Positions 24,801 to 37,106 are shown, counted from the stretch's first letter. The stretch: 64,000 nucleotides of DNA from Adineta steineri (GCA_905250115.1 CAJNOI010000179.1:5493-69492), one strand, 5' to 3'. The notes: generated from the sequence alone by a model not told the origin. Numbers and translations: made by a program.

Positions 24801-27800
24801 GTACTTGTTTATGCACAAGTTGAAAAAGCTCAAACTGTTGTTATGAATGATGGTGAACGTTATGATTCATGGTCAGTTATTATTAATGGTATTATTGATG
24901 ATGAAACTATCAATGGACAACCAATACGTACATTAACTGTTGGACAAAGTTTCGGTTGTGGTCCAACACTTGATCAATATTGTCATAAAGGTATTATGAA
25001 AACTCGAGTAGATGATTGTCAATTTGTTGTCGTGGCACAAAATGATTATTATGCAATATTAAATCAAGTATATTTTATTAAATTATTCATACGTTTGGAA
25101 TAATTCTGATTGTTTCTAGGGTGAAAAAGATGTTCGTAAAATTGAAGAAAATGGAAAAGTTGTTATGGTTAAAGAAATACGTATTGATGGTGAAGAACAT
25201 AAAATTCCACGCGAAATTGTTATTAAGGTAATGATTAAATCTGATAGAATCTCCTGAGATTGGTTACGAATTCCTATCCAATAGTAGAATACATACTTTA
25301 ATTATATTAAACATCCATTTATCTTATCAAGTGATGATGTATTGTTGTCAAAACTTGTGATATACAGAGTTGACGTGTTGTTAGTCAGATTCTATTTGAT
25401 ATACATTATATCGATTAGACACTATCGCTATGTACTATCGGGTTTCATACGCATTAGAAAGATTTCTTTCGGATTTCAACAGCAATACAGTTATTTTTTA
25501 ATTAAAAACAAACTGAAGAAGCTAAACAGATGAGTCTATTGATTAGTTACATAATCTAACACTCTAGATACAACCATAGAGTATGTGACGATTTTCATAT
25601 TGTTAATTATTATATATCACATCGGTATATATATTCTATAGGATTTCTAGTCTAGCAAATAATAATGAAATCTTTTCTTTTAGGCTACAGTAGAGAAATT
25701 ACTTGATTTACTTCTTGATGAACGTCAATTAATTGATGATCCTAATTATGTTGAAGATTTTCTTTTAACTTATCGAACATTTATTCATGATCCAATAACG
25801 ATAACAAATAAATTACTTGAATATTTTAATAAAAATCTTAATTCAACATTATCTGAACATATAGCACGTGTTATTTTATCATGGATTAATAATCATTATA
25901 ATGATTTCGAATCGAATTCAAAATTAAATGATTTTCTAGAGAAATTTGATGATCTATTACAACATTATGATGGAGAAGTAAATTCAATAAAAGATTTTTC
26001 TTTTATATTATTTTGAAAATATTCGTTTTTTTTAGTTTATGCGATCATGGAAATATTTACTTAATTTAGCTTGTTTTACAAAAGCTAGTATACGTACAGT
26101 TACAATAACACGATCGACACGTGATGATATATTAAATTTTAATATTCTCGGTGGAAGTGATACATTAACGAATAATGGAATTTTTGTATCGAAAGTTGAA
26201 CGAAATTCTAAAGCGTATGACGCTGGTTTACGACGAGGTGATCAGGTAATGGAAATATGATGGACATAGTTTTATGACTGATGAAGGCTAGGAGATTATT
26301 GAAGTGATTCTTATCAATAGGGTCGATGAATCATTTGTATATGTCCCGATATCGAGGTTCAATACATAGTAGGATTCAATTAACCTATTATGTTTTCAAC
26401 CGTATGAATAAATAAATATTAAATTCACTTTCTCGTAGAGAAGAGTCTTGCGAACATAAGTTGTCTGCTTGATTGCTTGCTTGTGAGTCCGCACTTCACT
26501 GATTGGTTCTCATAAACTTTGACCGACGGGTAATTGAGGTCGAGGAACACAAATCTAATGTTAGTTTTTTAAAATTCTTTTTGAGGATCATTTTTTTACA
26601 CAAAGGACTACTTTTTTACGATAAGTTTTATTTCATAAGGGTTGACGGAAGGATAGTCGGAGTCGAGAAACACGAATCGAACGTTAGTTTTTTAGAATCA
26701 TTTTATAGACGAAGATCAGTCTTTTAAAGAAAGTATTCAGATCTATGAGAAATACTATTTCTACGAGAAAGAGCTATGCGATCGTTATCTGTTTTTACAT
26801 CAATTTATTTCATTCTCCCATGTTTTTTTTGAAATGAAATAAGAAATAATCTACAACATTGCTTATTTTATTTATCTGTTTTATAGATTCTTAGTGTCAA
26901 TGGACAATGTTTTGATTATCTTGCTCATGCTCGTGCACTTGAAATTCTTCGTGGTTCTACACATTTGTCATTGACAGTCAAAAATAATTTAATGGGTAAG
27001 CATAAATAAAATCTATCTTCTTGATAAGAGAGAAAAAAAGATATTCGTTCCACGCATATTTATTATCATTATAATTATATATCAAAACAAATCTAATTAC
27101 AAATTTTAAAAAGGAAGATGAAGAAGAGAAAAAAAGTGAATCATATTTTTAGGTTTCAATGAAATAATTAATCCAGAAAAATCACCTGTTCGTAAAAAAC
27201 GTCATGATATATCATTATATGAACAAGAAATTCGAAATAAATTAAATGGTTCATCACCAATACGTTCACAATCTATAATAACACCAACAACATCACCTAT
27301 CCTACCAATTAGTCCATCTGATTCTTCACATCATCAATCCCGATTACCATTAATAACAATAACTACACCAACGAAAAATATTCCAATAAATTCTGAAAAA
27401 ATTAAGCCGCGTCCATTAACAAAACGTATGGGTTTAAAACGTGCTGTTATGCAAAAATTAAAGATTACAAAAAATAACAGGTAATTAAGCTTTTATATTT
27501 ATAGTCGAGGAGGAATGTCTGGAATTTTTCCAACGATTATACCAAGTGTATAGACCACATGAAGAATTGATTGTGAGCATAATCCATACAAATAATAAAT
27601 TAATATCACGAGTTGTTCCACCATGACCTAGAAAAATAAAATAGACTTTTCAAAACTAAGTCCAATGATATTTCAGAAATGTTTAATGATTATTTTCATA
27701 AAAAAAATGTAATCGCCTCAGACATACGCATATATAGAAAACCAGTAGAAATCTCTTGTGTTTTTCTCTAAATGACTTGTAACCCATCTTACTCAACAAT

Positions 27801-30800
27801 AATGAATTAAATTTCGTAATCAATTTCTTTCCCTTATAAAATCTATTTACCGCTGTACATAAAAATCAACATTAAATTAACGACTGTCCATATAATATAT
27901 TGTTCCCAATAACAAGCAACCATTAAAATTTGTGCAATAACACTTAATCCATTAGTTGCTGCATCAAGTATATGTGGTAAAGGTTCTTTTTCAAAAAAAT
28001 ATTTTTCTGTGAAAAGTCTGGCAAACCATGGAATTTCATAATAGAAAAATAGTATAACCAGAGAACTTGATAATAGAACGAATAACCAACCAGTTAATTT
28101 TAATGATTTAACACGTGTAGTTGCTTGAGTATCTAATTCTTTTGACCATATATATATTCCAACGAATTGCATGGGTAAAAAAAATAAAACAAATAACTGT
28201 GCATCACCAGCATAATTATAAGCAAATGCAAAAGGACCATATAAAATTGCTCCTAATATACCCCAAAAATATGCCGACATTTTGCCATGTATTACAAGGA
28301 CAACATTTAATACATTTGTAAATGCAGATGCACCGGATAAACATAATAAGCAACGACGCCATAATGCTACACGATCGGTTCTATCATTTACCCATTTGAA
28401 TAAAGAACGTTTTTCCTCACTAGTAAATGAATTAACATCCTTAAAAATAAAATAATTTACATTTACAAAAATAAAAATATTCGCTTTTTTTACCACTATT
28501 GTAAAAGTAACACTGAATGTTGCATAGAGAATAAGCACTATAATTTTCCATCTTTGAAATGATTGTAAATCAGGTATTATTGATTGAAATACAAATTTTA
28601 ATTGTTTTATATAACATTGAATAAATTCCTTTAATTTTGATAATCGATTTCTTCTCCTAATTGTATGATTTCCAACAGTTTCATCTTCACTATCATCTGA
28701 TGTACTAATTGGTGGATTTTTATTTGTTAAAAGTTCGTTGGTACTAGTATCTGTTAATTCTAACGTTGTTACACTCATCTCCGTCGTTGTCGACGGTCGA
28801 ATAAGATAGAATAAGTATTATATATCATGAACTATGAAATAGGAAAAAACCATAGTATATTACGTTGTTAAAATTTATATACTGATGAATATAGATTAAT
28901 AAAAACAAGCGTATGTAGAAGTATTTTTTGTTCTTCCGTTCTGTTTTTTTTTCCTATTCTGAGAGGCCTTAGACGGAAAGAAAATGAGACTGTCATGTGG
29001 TTGGAAAAGAAACAGCCATTGCCGGAATAGTATTGGCTGAATATAAAGGGTAGGGCTAATGTAAACAAGTGATGTTGGATGATGAAATCATATGGAATAA
29101 ATGACGAATAATTATTATGTTAAATGTTCTGATCAGACAGAAAAAATAATACGAAATAATGATTTGACTATAAATGTGTTTACACTAAAGTCATGTGAGA
29201 ATAATACGAAATTTTAATATTTATTAAGGGAGTTTTAAATGTAAGAGGCTTCTATTTTTGCGTAGTTAAAACTATCAATACTTCTAAGTCACGATTTCAT
29301 TTTTAACTTGAAGCTATACTGTACTATGTCAAACATAATTACATAAAGAGGTAGTCTCTTATGCAAACATATGAGAAGAAATAAGAACAACAACAACAAT
29401 TTTGAAAGTATTATTGTTATCATTGTCTAGGCACGAAAACAGGTGGTCGAGGTTAAACAGGTTTAAAATCTCCCAGGCTGTTTTCGAAATAGGTTCTATT
29501 ATGAAAATAGCTATATCAGTAGAATATCTCATCAAAAAGTACTTAACGGATAAAATTTTGGTCGAAAGAGTACTATGTTGTTGTTTTGTTGCTGATGAAC
29601 ATATCAAAATGTAAGAAAACTGAACTCATTGGGTATCACAGAAATCTTGTACTATGGATTATAAAACAACTATAAGAAAAAAACAAAGTTTTTCCTTGTC
29701 TACTGTATATATAGATATATTGTACATTCGCATCTATTAGTCTCTATTCTTTGGCTAATTGTAGAACACTAGTGTATACCTTAAATGTCTCTCCGAATAT
29801 CTGTTCTCATGAAAAACTAGATGCGGTTTACTATAGTCTGTACTTGCACTAAAACATCTGGAGCCTTCTCTTTTCAATCGATTTACTTACTTCAAATAAG
29901 AGAAGCACACATATGTGAATGTCTATATATACATCAGATAAAAGTATAAAAAAAGATAAAATTTTCAATTTATTGTGATAATCTACATTCATTACAAAAA
30001 AAAACAATCATTTTTTTCCCTCAACATACTATGTAAAAATAACATTTCAAGCTTATCATTATATATATATATATATTACAAATAACAAGAAATCCAGTCT
30101 TGTCGGATAAAGTAAACTAGAAACCTTATAACTTTGATTGATTTGATAAAAAAAAGAGGAGAAGAAGAAGAACAAAATCAATTTAATCATTTAATTATTT
30201 GTTCTAGTGAACTTGATACAATTGCAACAGATAATGTTCTCGATACAAGTGTATCATCGTTATCGATATCTAATAAAAGTCTTAATCGAAGTTCAAGTAA
30301 TCCAGATTTATCTTCATCATCAATTAGTAATAAATCAATGACATCATCAACATCAACATTTAGTGGAACAATCAATGATGAAGATAATATAACATTTGTT
30401 GTTAAAGTTTATCGTAGTGATCAATCATTCAAATATTTTCCTATACTTAAAGTAAGAATAAATTTAAAATGAATTATTTTCTTTGGAAAAAGAAATTTTT
30501 TCTTTAGACTACGACAGCGAAACAAGTTGTTATGTTAGCTATAACAGAATTTGGTATTGCTGACCAAAGCAGGTAAATTTATGTTGTTGTTTTTTTTTGA
30601 CAATTTATGAGATATTTTGCTTTCTATTTGAATAAGTTTAGTGTTATTTTGAAATAGATATCAATTTACTTTTCTTTTTTATAGTTATCTATCCTCTTCT
30701 GTAGAATTTGATGTATCTCGGTAAGAAGTTTCGCTCAGGGATGGGAAGATCTTTTAGTTGATAATTTATTAGTTAATTATTTCATTTTAAGTATAGAATT

Positions 30801-33800
30801 AGATCAGTCTGAAATCGATAGTTCAAAACTTTTTATTTGTATAATATCAAAGTTTAGTAAGACGGAAACTATCTTTTTTTATAAATATTATGTAAGAGAC
30901 TACAAAATTTGTTTTTCTTCGTTGTTCTAAAAATTCTATCCTTGGGGTTAAATACTACGATGTAATATTTAGAATTATGTATAGAATTTCGAATTTTTAA
31001 GTCTTGTGCTCCGCATAATTCTCCATTTTTCTTATGTTGATAACATGCCAGGTTGTGTCTGGTAATATACATACTAGAGAATATAGGACACGTGTCTAGT
31101 ATAAGAGAATCACAAGGCTTATAAATTTCAAACTTTATACATGATTCGAAATAAAAGCAATTTGTACTGATCTAACCCATTAGTTTGAGAAGGATTTTCG
31201 AATTGAAAAATTGAATGCTTCGATTATAGTACACCGAAATCTATGAATTTTTAAATAAGTATTCTAACGTTACACTACGTTTGATACGAGTTCTTTCGAG
31301 ATTCATAATCATAAGTAAATCTCGATTGTTCTCATAAGAGACACAATTATCTGCACAAAAAAAAATTCTCTTATTTATTGCTTAATTCTTCATCACGCGT
31401 GTTCCGATATACATATGATCACAGATCGATTTATATAGAATGTAATAGAGATTTATATTTATTATTATCTTTTAGGTATTATTCTTTATGTGAAGTATCT
31501 GTTGAAAATACTGTTATTAAACAAAAACGTTTACCAGATCAGATTGATAATTTACCTGAACGTCTTGCAATAAATGCTCGTTATTATTTAAAAAATAATC
31601 ATTCAACTGAAACACTTGTACCAGATAATTTATCAAATGAATTAATGCGTGAATCACGCATTCATTTTCTTCAATTAGATTCACTTGAAATATGTGCACA
31701 ATTAACATTAAGAGATTTTGCTATATTTAAATCTATACAACCAACAGAATATATTGATCATATATTTAAATTAAAATCGACTTATGGTATTCCACATCTT
31801 GAAAAATTTCTTCGATTACCTAATCAAGAAATGTATTGGACTATAACTGAAATTATACGTGAAACAAATTTAATGCAAAGATCAAAAATAATTAAACATT
31901 TTATTAAAATAGCAAGTAAGAAAATAAATTGAATATTAATTTATATATTTTTTTGTTTTTCTTTATAATTTTTATTTAGAATGTTGTAAAGATATGAAAA
32001 ATTTTAATTCAATGTTTGCTATTATTAGTGGACTTGATCATAAAACTGTTCAACGCTTACAAGCAACATGGGAACGTGTACCAGACAAATATAAAAAAAT
32101 ATTTGAAGTATATAGTCTTATTTTATTTAACTATTGTGAATTATACAGTTTGAAACGATTTTAAACATAGAGGGAAGATGAACATTGATTCTAGTCAAAT
32201 ATCATAGTATTGATTTTGAGGCGGGAAAGAGATATAACGCACCAACTTTTTTTTACGATTTCCTGACGCATAAAAACATACAAAATCTTCAGAATGACAA
32301 AATTTAAAACAAGCAAAGTGTTCTGGTGGCTGTGGGTGTATAAACCACTCTTCTCTCATAATAGACACCCAAACCCACACCCACATCCACAAATTATCGG
32401 GTGTCCGGGATACCTAGTACGTTATGTCTGTGTTCCCTTGAGGCTTGCTGTCCCTTCGCCAATAGAAAATTTGCCAATAGCGAAAGCATAGGAGATTTGT
32501 TGGCGAAATCACAATGAACACTCGCCAATTCGCGAAATTTCAGGCGCGATATGGCGTAAGTCCAGTGGATTTTTGCCAGCTGAAATAACACAAGATTGGT
32601 GTAAAATGTATGTGACAAATTAACCTAATATTCTATACACTGGCGAATCTCCTATAAGTATGGTAGCGTAAGTGCACTGGGCTTACGCCGATTGGCGAAA
32701 TTCGGGAATCTTGGTCTTGACAGGTGAGAAACAGTTGCGTGAAAAATGTTAGTCTTTATAATACAACATACGAGTGAATCTATTCAGCTAGTAACAATAA
32801 AAACTTTAGAATAATTTGCTATATCGGAGCGATTGTCTAGAGTTAGAATTATATCATTGAATATCGAATGCTTTTAATCTGATTATCTTACAGCTATAAG
32901 GGTGTTAGGAGAATTTCAGATGAATATCATTTATTACGGTTTTTCTCTAATAAATTGACAATTCAGTAAAACGAGAAATATACAATCTTCTTAAAATATT
33001 TAATATTAATTTTATTCTATTTCTAGGAACTCAAATTATTACTTGATATATCTCGAAATATGTCTGTTTATCGAAATTTATTAAGGAATGACTTAATCGC
33101 ACCACCTATTGTAAGTTATTCTAATAAACAAAATCTATTTTATTATTTTCATTTCTATAGATTCCTATGTTTCCGGTATGTATGAAAGATTTAACATTTA
33201 TTCATCTGGGAAATCAAACACAAGATAACAATCTGGTATAATCAAATAATTATTCTTATTTTAATAAATAATTTTATTCTTTAAGATAAATTTTGAAAAA
33301 CTTCGTATGATATCAAAAGAAATTCGCTATATTGTTAATATGTCTTCATCACCCTATGTAAAAAGAAAAATTCATTACTTTCTTTTTTCTCTACAAATTT
33401 TTATTTAAGGATATTTCAAATATGTTTGATTCTCCAACATCACATTCTCAAATCTTTGCTGGTTTTGGTCATCAACCAACAACTGATTCATTTGCAACAA
33501 TACGTAAACATCAAACTGGTATGCGTTTATCTATCGTTGCAAATGCTAAACGAATATATGATGAAGTAAGTTTTAAACTAAACACATTTAGAAATAAAAA
33601 GTCAATTTCTCTTAGGCATTAATGGTTAAAAAAGTTAAAACATATTTAAATAATGCTGAAATAATTGAAGATGAAGATCGTCTATTCGATTTAGCTAATC
33701 AATGTGAACCTGGTAAGGAAATAAAATTTTAGGGAAAAAGAAAATTTTTTTCATATATATAAAACAAAAAAAATAGTTCGACTTTTTTTCTATTGGAAAA

Positions 33801-36186
33801 ATAAATTGTGAGAATATTCTAGCTAATAATCATTATTCTTTTTTTGCACTATGATTTTTCTAGTTTTTCATTTTTTTGAGCATACAAATCAAAAATTAAT
33901 TGATTTCGGTGAGAATATATATAAATACGAATGTTTTGATGAAAAATGCGACAAGCATGTTTTGTTTATTTTGAATATGCATGATTATTCCTTATTTATT
34001 CAATTAAAGTAGGAATATTATTATCATCAACACGAAAATTTTCACTTGCCGGTCATCTATTGTTCAGTGATAATGATGAAAAGACGAGTTCTTTCATTTC
34101 GTATGATGATAGAATGAATATTGGATTTCCAAGAGCACGTTTAAATTCATCACCAACAAGACTTCTTGCATTGAAAAATGCCTTTTTTCAAAATGGTATT
34201 TTTGTTCATTGCGGGGAAAAATCACGGAAAAGCTCTAGATTCCTTTTTGTATATAAAGCATTGATTGGCTTTTGCTACTTTTGCTATTGATTTGATTTAA
34301 TCATATTTATTTGTTTATATATTTAATAATTTATTTTATTTAGTAAGTACACTTAAACGCCGTCCATCACCTTCCACCTCAAGTTTATCGTCCAATTCTT
34401 CCTGTGATCGTCGTGCAGGTTCTATACAATTAACTAAATTTGGTATGTAAAAAATTTGGATTACCTCCAAAATCTCGAAAATAAAAATCTCGAAAAAAAT
34501 ATCTCGAAATGCAAAAGCTAGAAAATAATTACAAAGCATAGGGAAGCATTGTCCTATAACATTTTCTTACGCTAACTTTGAAGAATGGGCGTGGATGATT
34601 TTATCTTTCTCAACTACACCCACACCCATACCCTCACCCACACTTACATCCATACCCACACCCACACCCACACCCACACTCATACCCACACCCTCAAGAT
34701 GGTTTCTCGAAATTTTCTCTTTCGATTATCGAGTTTTTTCGAGATTTCCTCTTTCGAAAATACAATTTCTCAAGATTTCGTCTTTTCGATATTTCTTTTT
34801 TCCTTTATTCTTGTTTTCGAGATTTTGATATCATCCCAAAAACTTTTATTGATTAAAATATTTATCTTTCGTTCATTTAGAATCCTTTTCAGGTAAACAG
34901 ATATTTAAATATTGTTGTATTTTTGTCCTATTATTTGATTATGCTTATTATATTTTATTAATCTTCGAAAACAAAAAAATAATTCCCATTTTTTTTTTTC
35001 TTAGGTACACAATCTCCAGATGCTGTTAATAAATTACTTCGTCTATCAGATAGTAATCATCAAATAAAATCTCGTGCACCACAAAAATCCAATACTATTC
35101 TTCGAAGTCCATCGCCATTAATTAATAATTCAATAACATTAACAGGACTTACATCAACTAGTGAATTAACTCAACGACGTTATCATCATCAAGTAACGAA
35201 AATGCGTGATGCAAATAAATTAACAAGTGAAAGTTCAAGTTTAAATTTAAAACCAGCATCATCAGTATTATTTATTCGACATCATAAACGTATGTGATTT
35301 TTTTGTATTAGAAAAAAACAAATTAATTCTCTTTTGCAGCAGAAACCAGTCAAAATAATAATGATCTATCGAAAATTAGTGATTCAGGAATCAGTAGTCT
35401 TAAATCAACAGATACATGTATGTATTTGATAAATAGGATATATATTTTATTATTAAAAATATTATATTATAGATATTACAGGTAGTGGAAGTGATAAATC
35501 AACGAGTAGTACAATCAGTGATGGATTTTCATCAATTAAAAATCGAAGTCATTCTATAGCAGCACAAGGAAATACAGGTAAAATTAAGAAATTAAAATAA
35601 ATATCTGTATTTTTGTTTATATAAAATATAGAAATTTAAACACGGAAAAAGTTTTTATGTAAGGTAAAGCTGTAATTAGTAAAATATAAAAAATTAATCG
35701 ATTAAATCATGCCTGTAGGAATATTTTATTTCGAAAGTAAAATAAAAACTAATCAATATTACTAAAACAAAAAAGAGCAAGAGAATATTTCTTCGAATCT
35801 ATCAAAGTTCATCAGTTAATAACATATTTTTTATACTTTTAATAGTTTCGCTATGTTCAAATTGTTAGCATTTACAACATTTAGAATGATATCTCAATCA
35901 TTAAGAGTGTAGTATCAATTATTGACTTGAATATGTGCATTCCTAATATAGTCCGATCACAAAATTTAAGAATTTTATTTTCGGTTTTAGACAATCAGCA
36001 TGACGATGATCAAAGACCGATAATAATACATTCTTGGATAAAACGTTCAAAATCTCAAAATGAACTAAATCTTAATCAAGGTTTGTTATAAATTATAATT
36101 GTATCGAGAGAATTGTTTTTGCTTTGTAATTTATAGGAGAATCAAATGGAGATTATGATGATCATGAACAAGTGACAGCAGTTTAA
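21894..36186 (+). CDS. RAPGEF2: PDZ-GEF, Rap guanine nucleotide exchange factor (RAPGEF2/6 type)
   Basis: Twenty-nine exons join in frame to 1476 residues: 21894-21986, 23112-23239, 23793-23876, 24011-24086, 24140-24286, 24350-24532, 24595-24702, 24756-25067, 25120-25227, 25684-25977, 26036-26245, 26887-26995, 27153-27480, 30208-30451, 30508-30572, 31476-31915, 31980-32107, 33027-33110, 33161-33235, 33286-33357, 33410-33565, 33616-33712, 34013-34195, 34344-34442, 35005-35289, 35340-35417, 35473-35577, 35991-36080, 36137-36186. Domains: first cyclic-nucleotide-binding-like (about 35-127), second (238-377), REM/RasGEF-N (about 400-510), PDZ (about 525-617), Ras-association (about 775-850), RasGEF catalytic (about 885-1130, with [11 protein letters not shown]), disordered tail with [13 protein letters not shown], and C-terminal EQVTAV, close to the PDZ ligand ending vertebrate RapGEF2. 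It should load Rap1 with GTP at junctions. An in-frame TGA at 21870 supports this start. RAPGEF2 and RAPGEF6 cannot be separated here. Confidence 0.93.
26518..26705. repeat. Diverged direct repeat in RapGEF intron 11
   Basis: About 65 bp starting TTGACCGACGGGTAATTGAG (26518-26582) is repeated about 122 bp on as TTGACGGAAGGATAGTCGGA (26640-26705); both end in GTTAGTTTTTTA followed by AAATTC or GAATCA. The sequence is more GC-rich than the surrounding intron. Confidence 0.6.
27485..28778 (-). CDS. PnuC-like nicotinamide riboside/NMN transporter, nested in RapGEF intron 13
   Basis: Three exons (28778-28494, 28439-27851, 27627-27485) give 338 residues. After a hydrophilic 60-residue leader there are about seven membrane segments. 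Hallmarks of the bacterial PnuC family appear in order: a helix with a [20 protein letters not shown] stretch, [33 protein letters not shown], a KLTGW turn, [15 protein letters not shown], then the aromatic [12 protein letters not shown], and a last helix ending [10 protein letters not shown]. PnuC carries vitamin-B3 ribosides by facilitated diffusion; uptake depends on intracellular phosphorylation. The family is essentially bacterial, so this is a horizontal-transfer candidate. Intron 1 is 54 bp and stop-free, so retention would add 18 residues; intron 2 is 223 bp. The whole gene lies antisense inside a RapGEF intron, and its TAA (27487-27485) overlaps the host donor hexamer. The third exon is inferred from frame, splice sites and the expected final helix. 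Confidence 0.85.
28779..30207. other. Remainder of RapGEF intron 13, PnuC upstream region
   Basis: Non-coding. It must contain the promoter of the nested PnuC-like gene, but no TATA-type element stands out. There is a TA run at 30060-30075. Open frames at 28868-29068, 29359-29607 and 29402-29614 lack coding character. Confidence 0.5.
32200..32730. repeat. GC-richer insert with scattered GCCAAT/ATTGGC motifs in RapGEF intron 17
   Basis: This part of the 919-bp intron (32108-33026) is clearly more GC-rich than the rest. It has six or more copies of TTCGCCAAT or its complement (about 32456, 32470, 32502, 32521, 32641, 32693), a repeated GCGTAAGTnCAnTGG, and partly inverted segments (ATAGGAGATTTGTTGGCGA against TGGCGAATCTCCTAT). 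This looks like a degenerate non-autonomous mobile element. No protein frame was recognised. Confidence 0.45.
32366..32392. repeat. Short CCCACA (TGTGGG) telomere-like repeat, degenerate
   Basis: CACCCAAACCCACACCCACA followed by TCCAC: about four units of period 6, two of them perfect. It lies within RapGEF intron 17, inside the GC-richer insert. Confidence 0.5.
34614..34696. repeat. CCCACA (TGTGGG on minus strand) hexamer array in RapGEF intron 24
   Basis: About 13 units of a 6-bp repeat. Four perfect CCCACA units run at 34655-34678, flanked by variants CCCATA, CCCTCA and TCCATA. TGTGGG is, as I recall, the telomeric repeat reported for bdelloid rotifers, so this may be an interstitial telomere-like tract. 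It could also be an ordinary microsatellite. Confidence 0.7.
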
Positions 36187-37106
36187 ATCGATACGCCTGA
36201 ATGTTTGTTTAAATGGCCCGGTGCCTTTTTTTATTTTTATGTCTATAAACAGTGAGCTGTACTCGTTCTACAAACTATAAATTCATCAACATTGTATATT
36301 TCAATATGTGTTTTACAATTCTCTTTGTCCTATTGATAATCTTCGTTACTTTTTTTTTTATATTTTCCTTTTGCTTATCTTGTCGATCTGATTTGTTTGT
36401 TTGCTTGTGTTTTGAAAGGTGTAGTATTTCATATATGTAGATATACATATACTCTATAAAATACTCGATCTTTTCATTCTTTTTTAATCGGATTTCATAC
36501 TTTTGTCATGCGATTCAATACTAATACAACTTATCATTGATTGTCAGATGTGTTGCACAAGTCGTTTTCTTTTGTTTCCTTGTGTGCTTTTACTTCCTAG
36601 AATAACAAAAAAAACCTAATAGATTTCACATTGTTGTTCCATTGCTTGGTGCGAATTATGATAATGATGATATTATTAATGTGAAATTCTTACATATCAG
36701 AGTTAGATAATATATCACTGTTAAATGCGAAAGAAATTATAAAACTTTATTCATTCAATTTTTTTACTTCATTTTTCTTTTTCTTATAAATTTCTTAATC
36801 AATACACTATGACCTCTTTTTGTTTCTGTGTTATATCTTCGCTTGTATGCTATCTATACAGCGCAGTTTTTTCTAATTTCATTATATGTATTTATATATT
36901 TGTTTACTTAATTTTTGTTATTGTTATAAATATCATGATAATATAGAATCGTATGTAAAATAAAACAACAACAACAACAACAAATTAAAAGGAATAAAAA
37001 TGAGTCATTTATATTAAAAAAAAGAAGATGAGAATAGAAACCACCTGACTAGACATATATATAATATGGTTCGATCATCGTATGATTTTCATATTTGCAA
37101 ATCAAA
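36187..37106. other. RapGEF 3' flank and NPC2 upstream region
   Basis: Non-coding, T-rich, probably mostly RapGEF 3' UTR. It includes an AATAAA-type signal region near 36959 and a CAA trinucleotide run (about 36966-36981). Nothing else recognised. Confidence 0.5.

Noticed and set aside
30869-31072. 67-codon minus-strand frame in RapGEF intron 15
   Set aside because: Short, with no motif, no splice-supported neighbours and composition typical of intron.
32195-32618. Several 65-74 codon frames in the GC-richer intron insert
   Set aside because: Longer frames are expected from higher GC; translations show no domain and overlap on both strands.
34585-34896. Open frames rich in HTHT/PTPT
   Set aside because: Translation of the CCCACA hexamer array and T-rich intron; not protein-coding.
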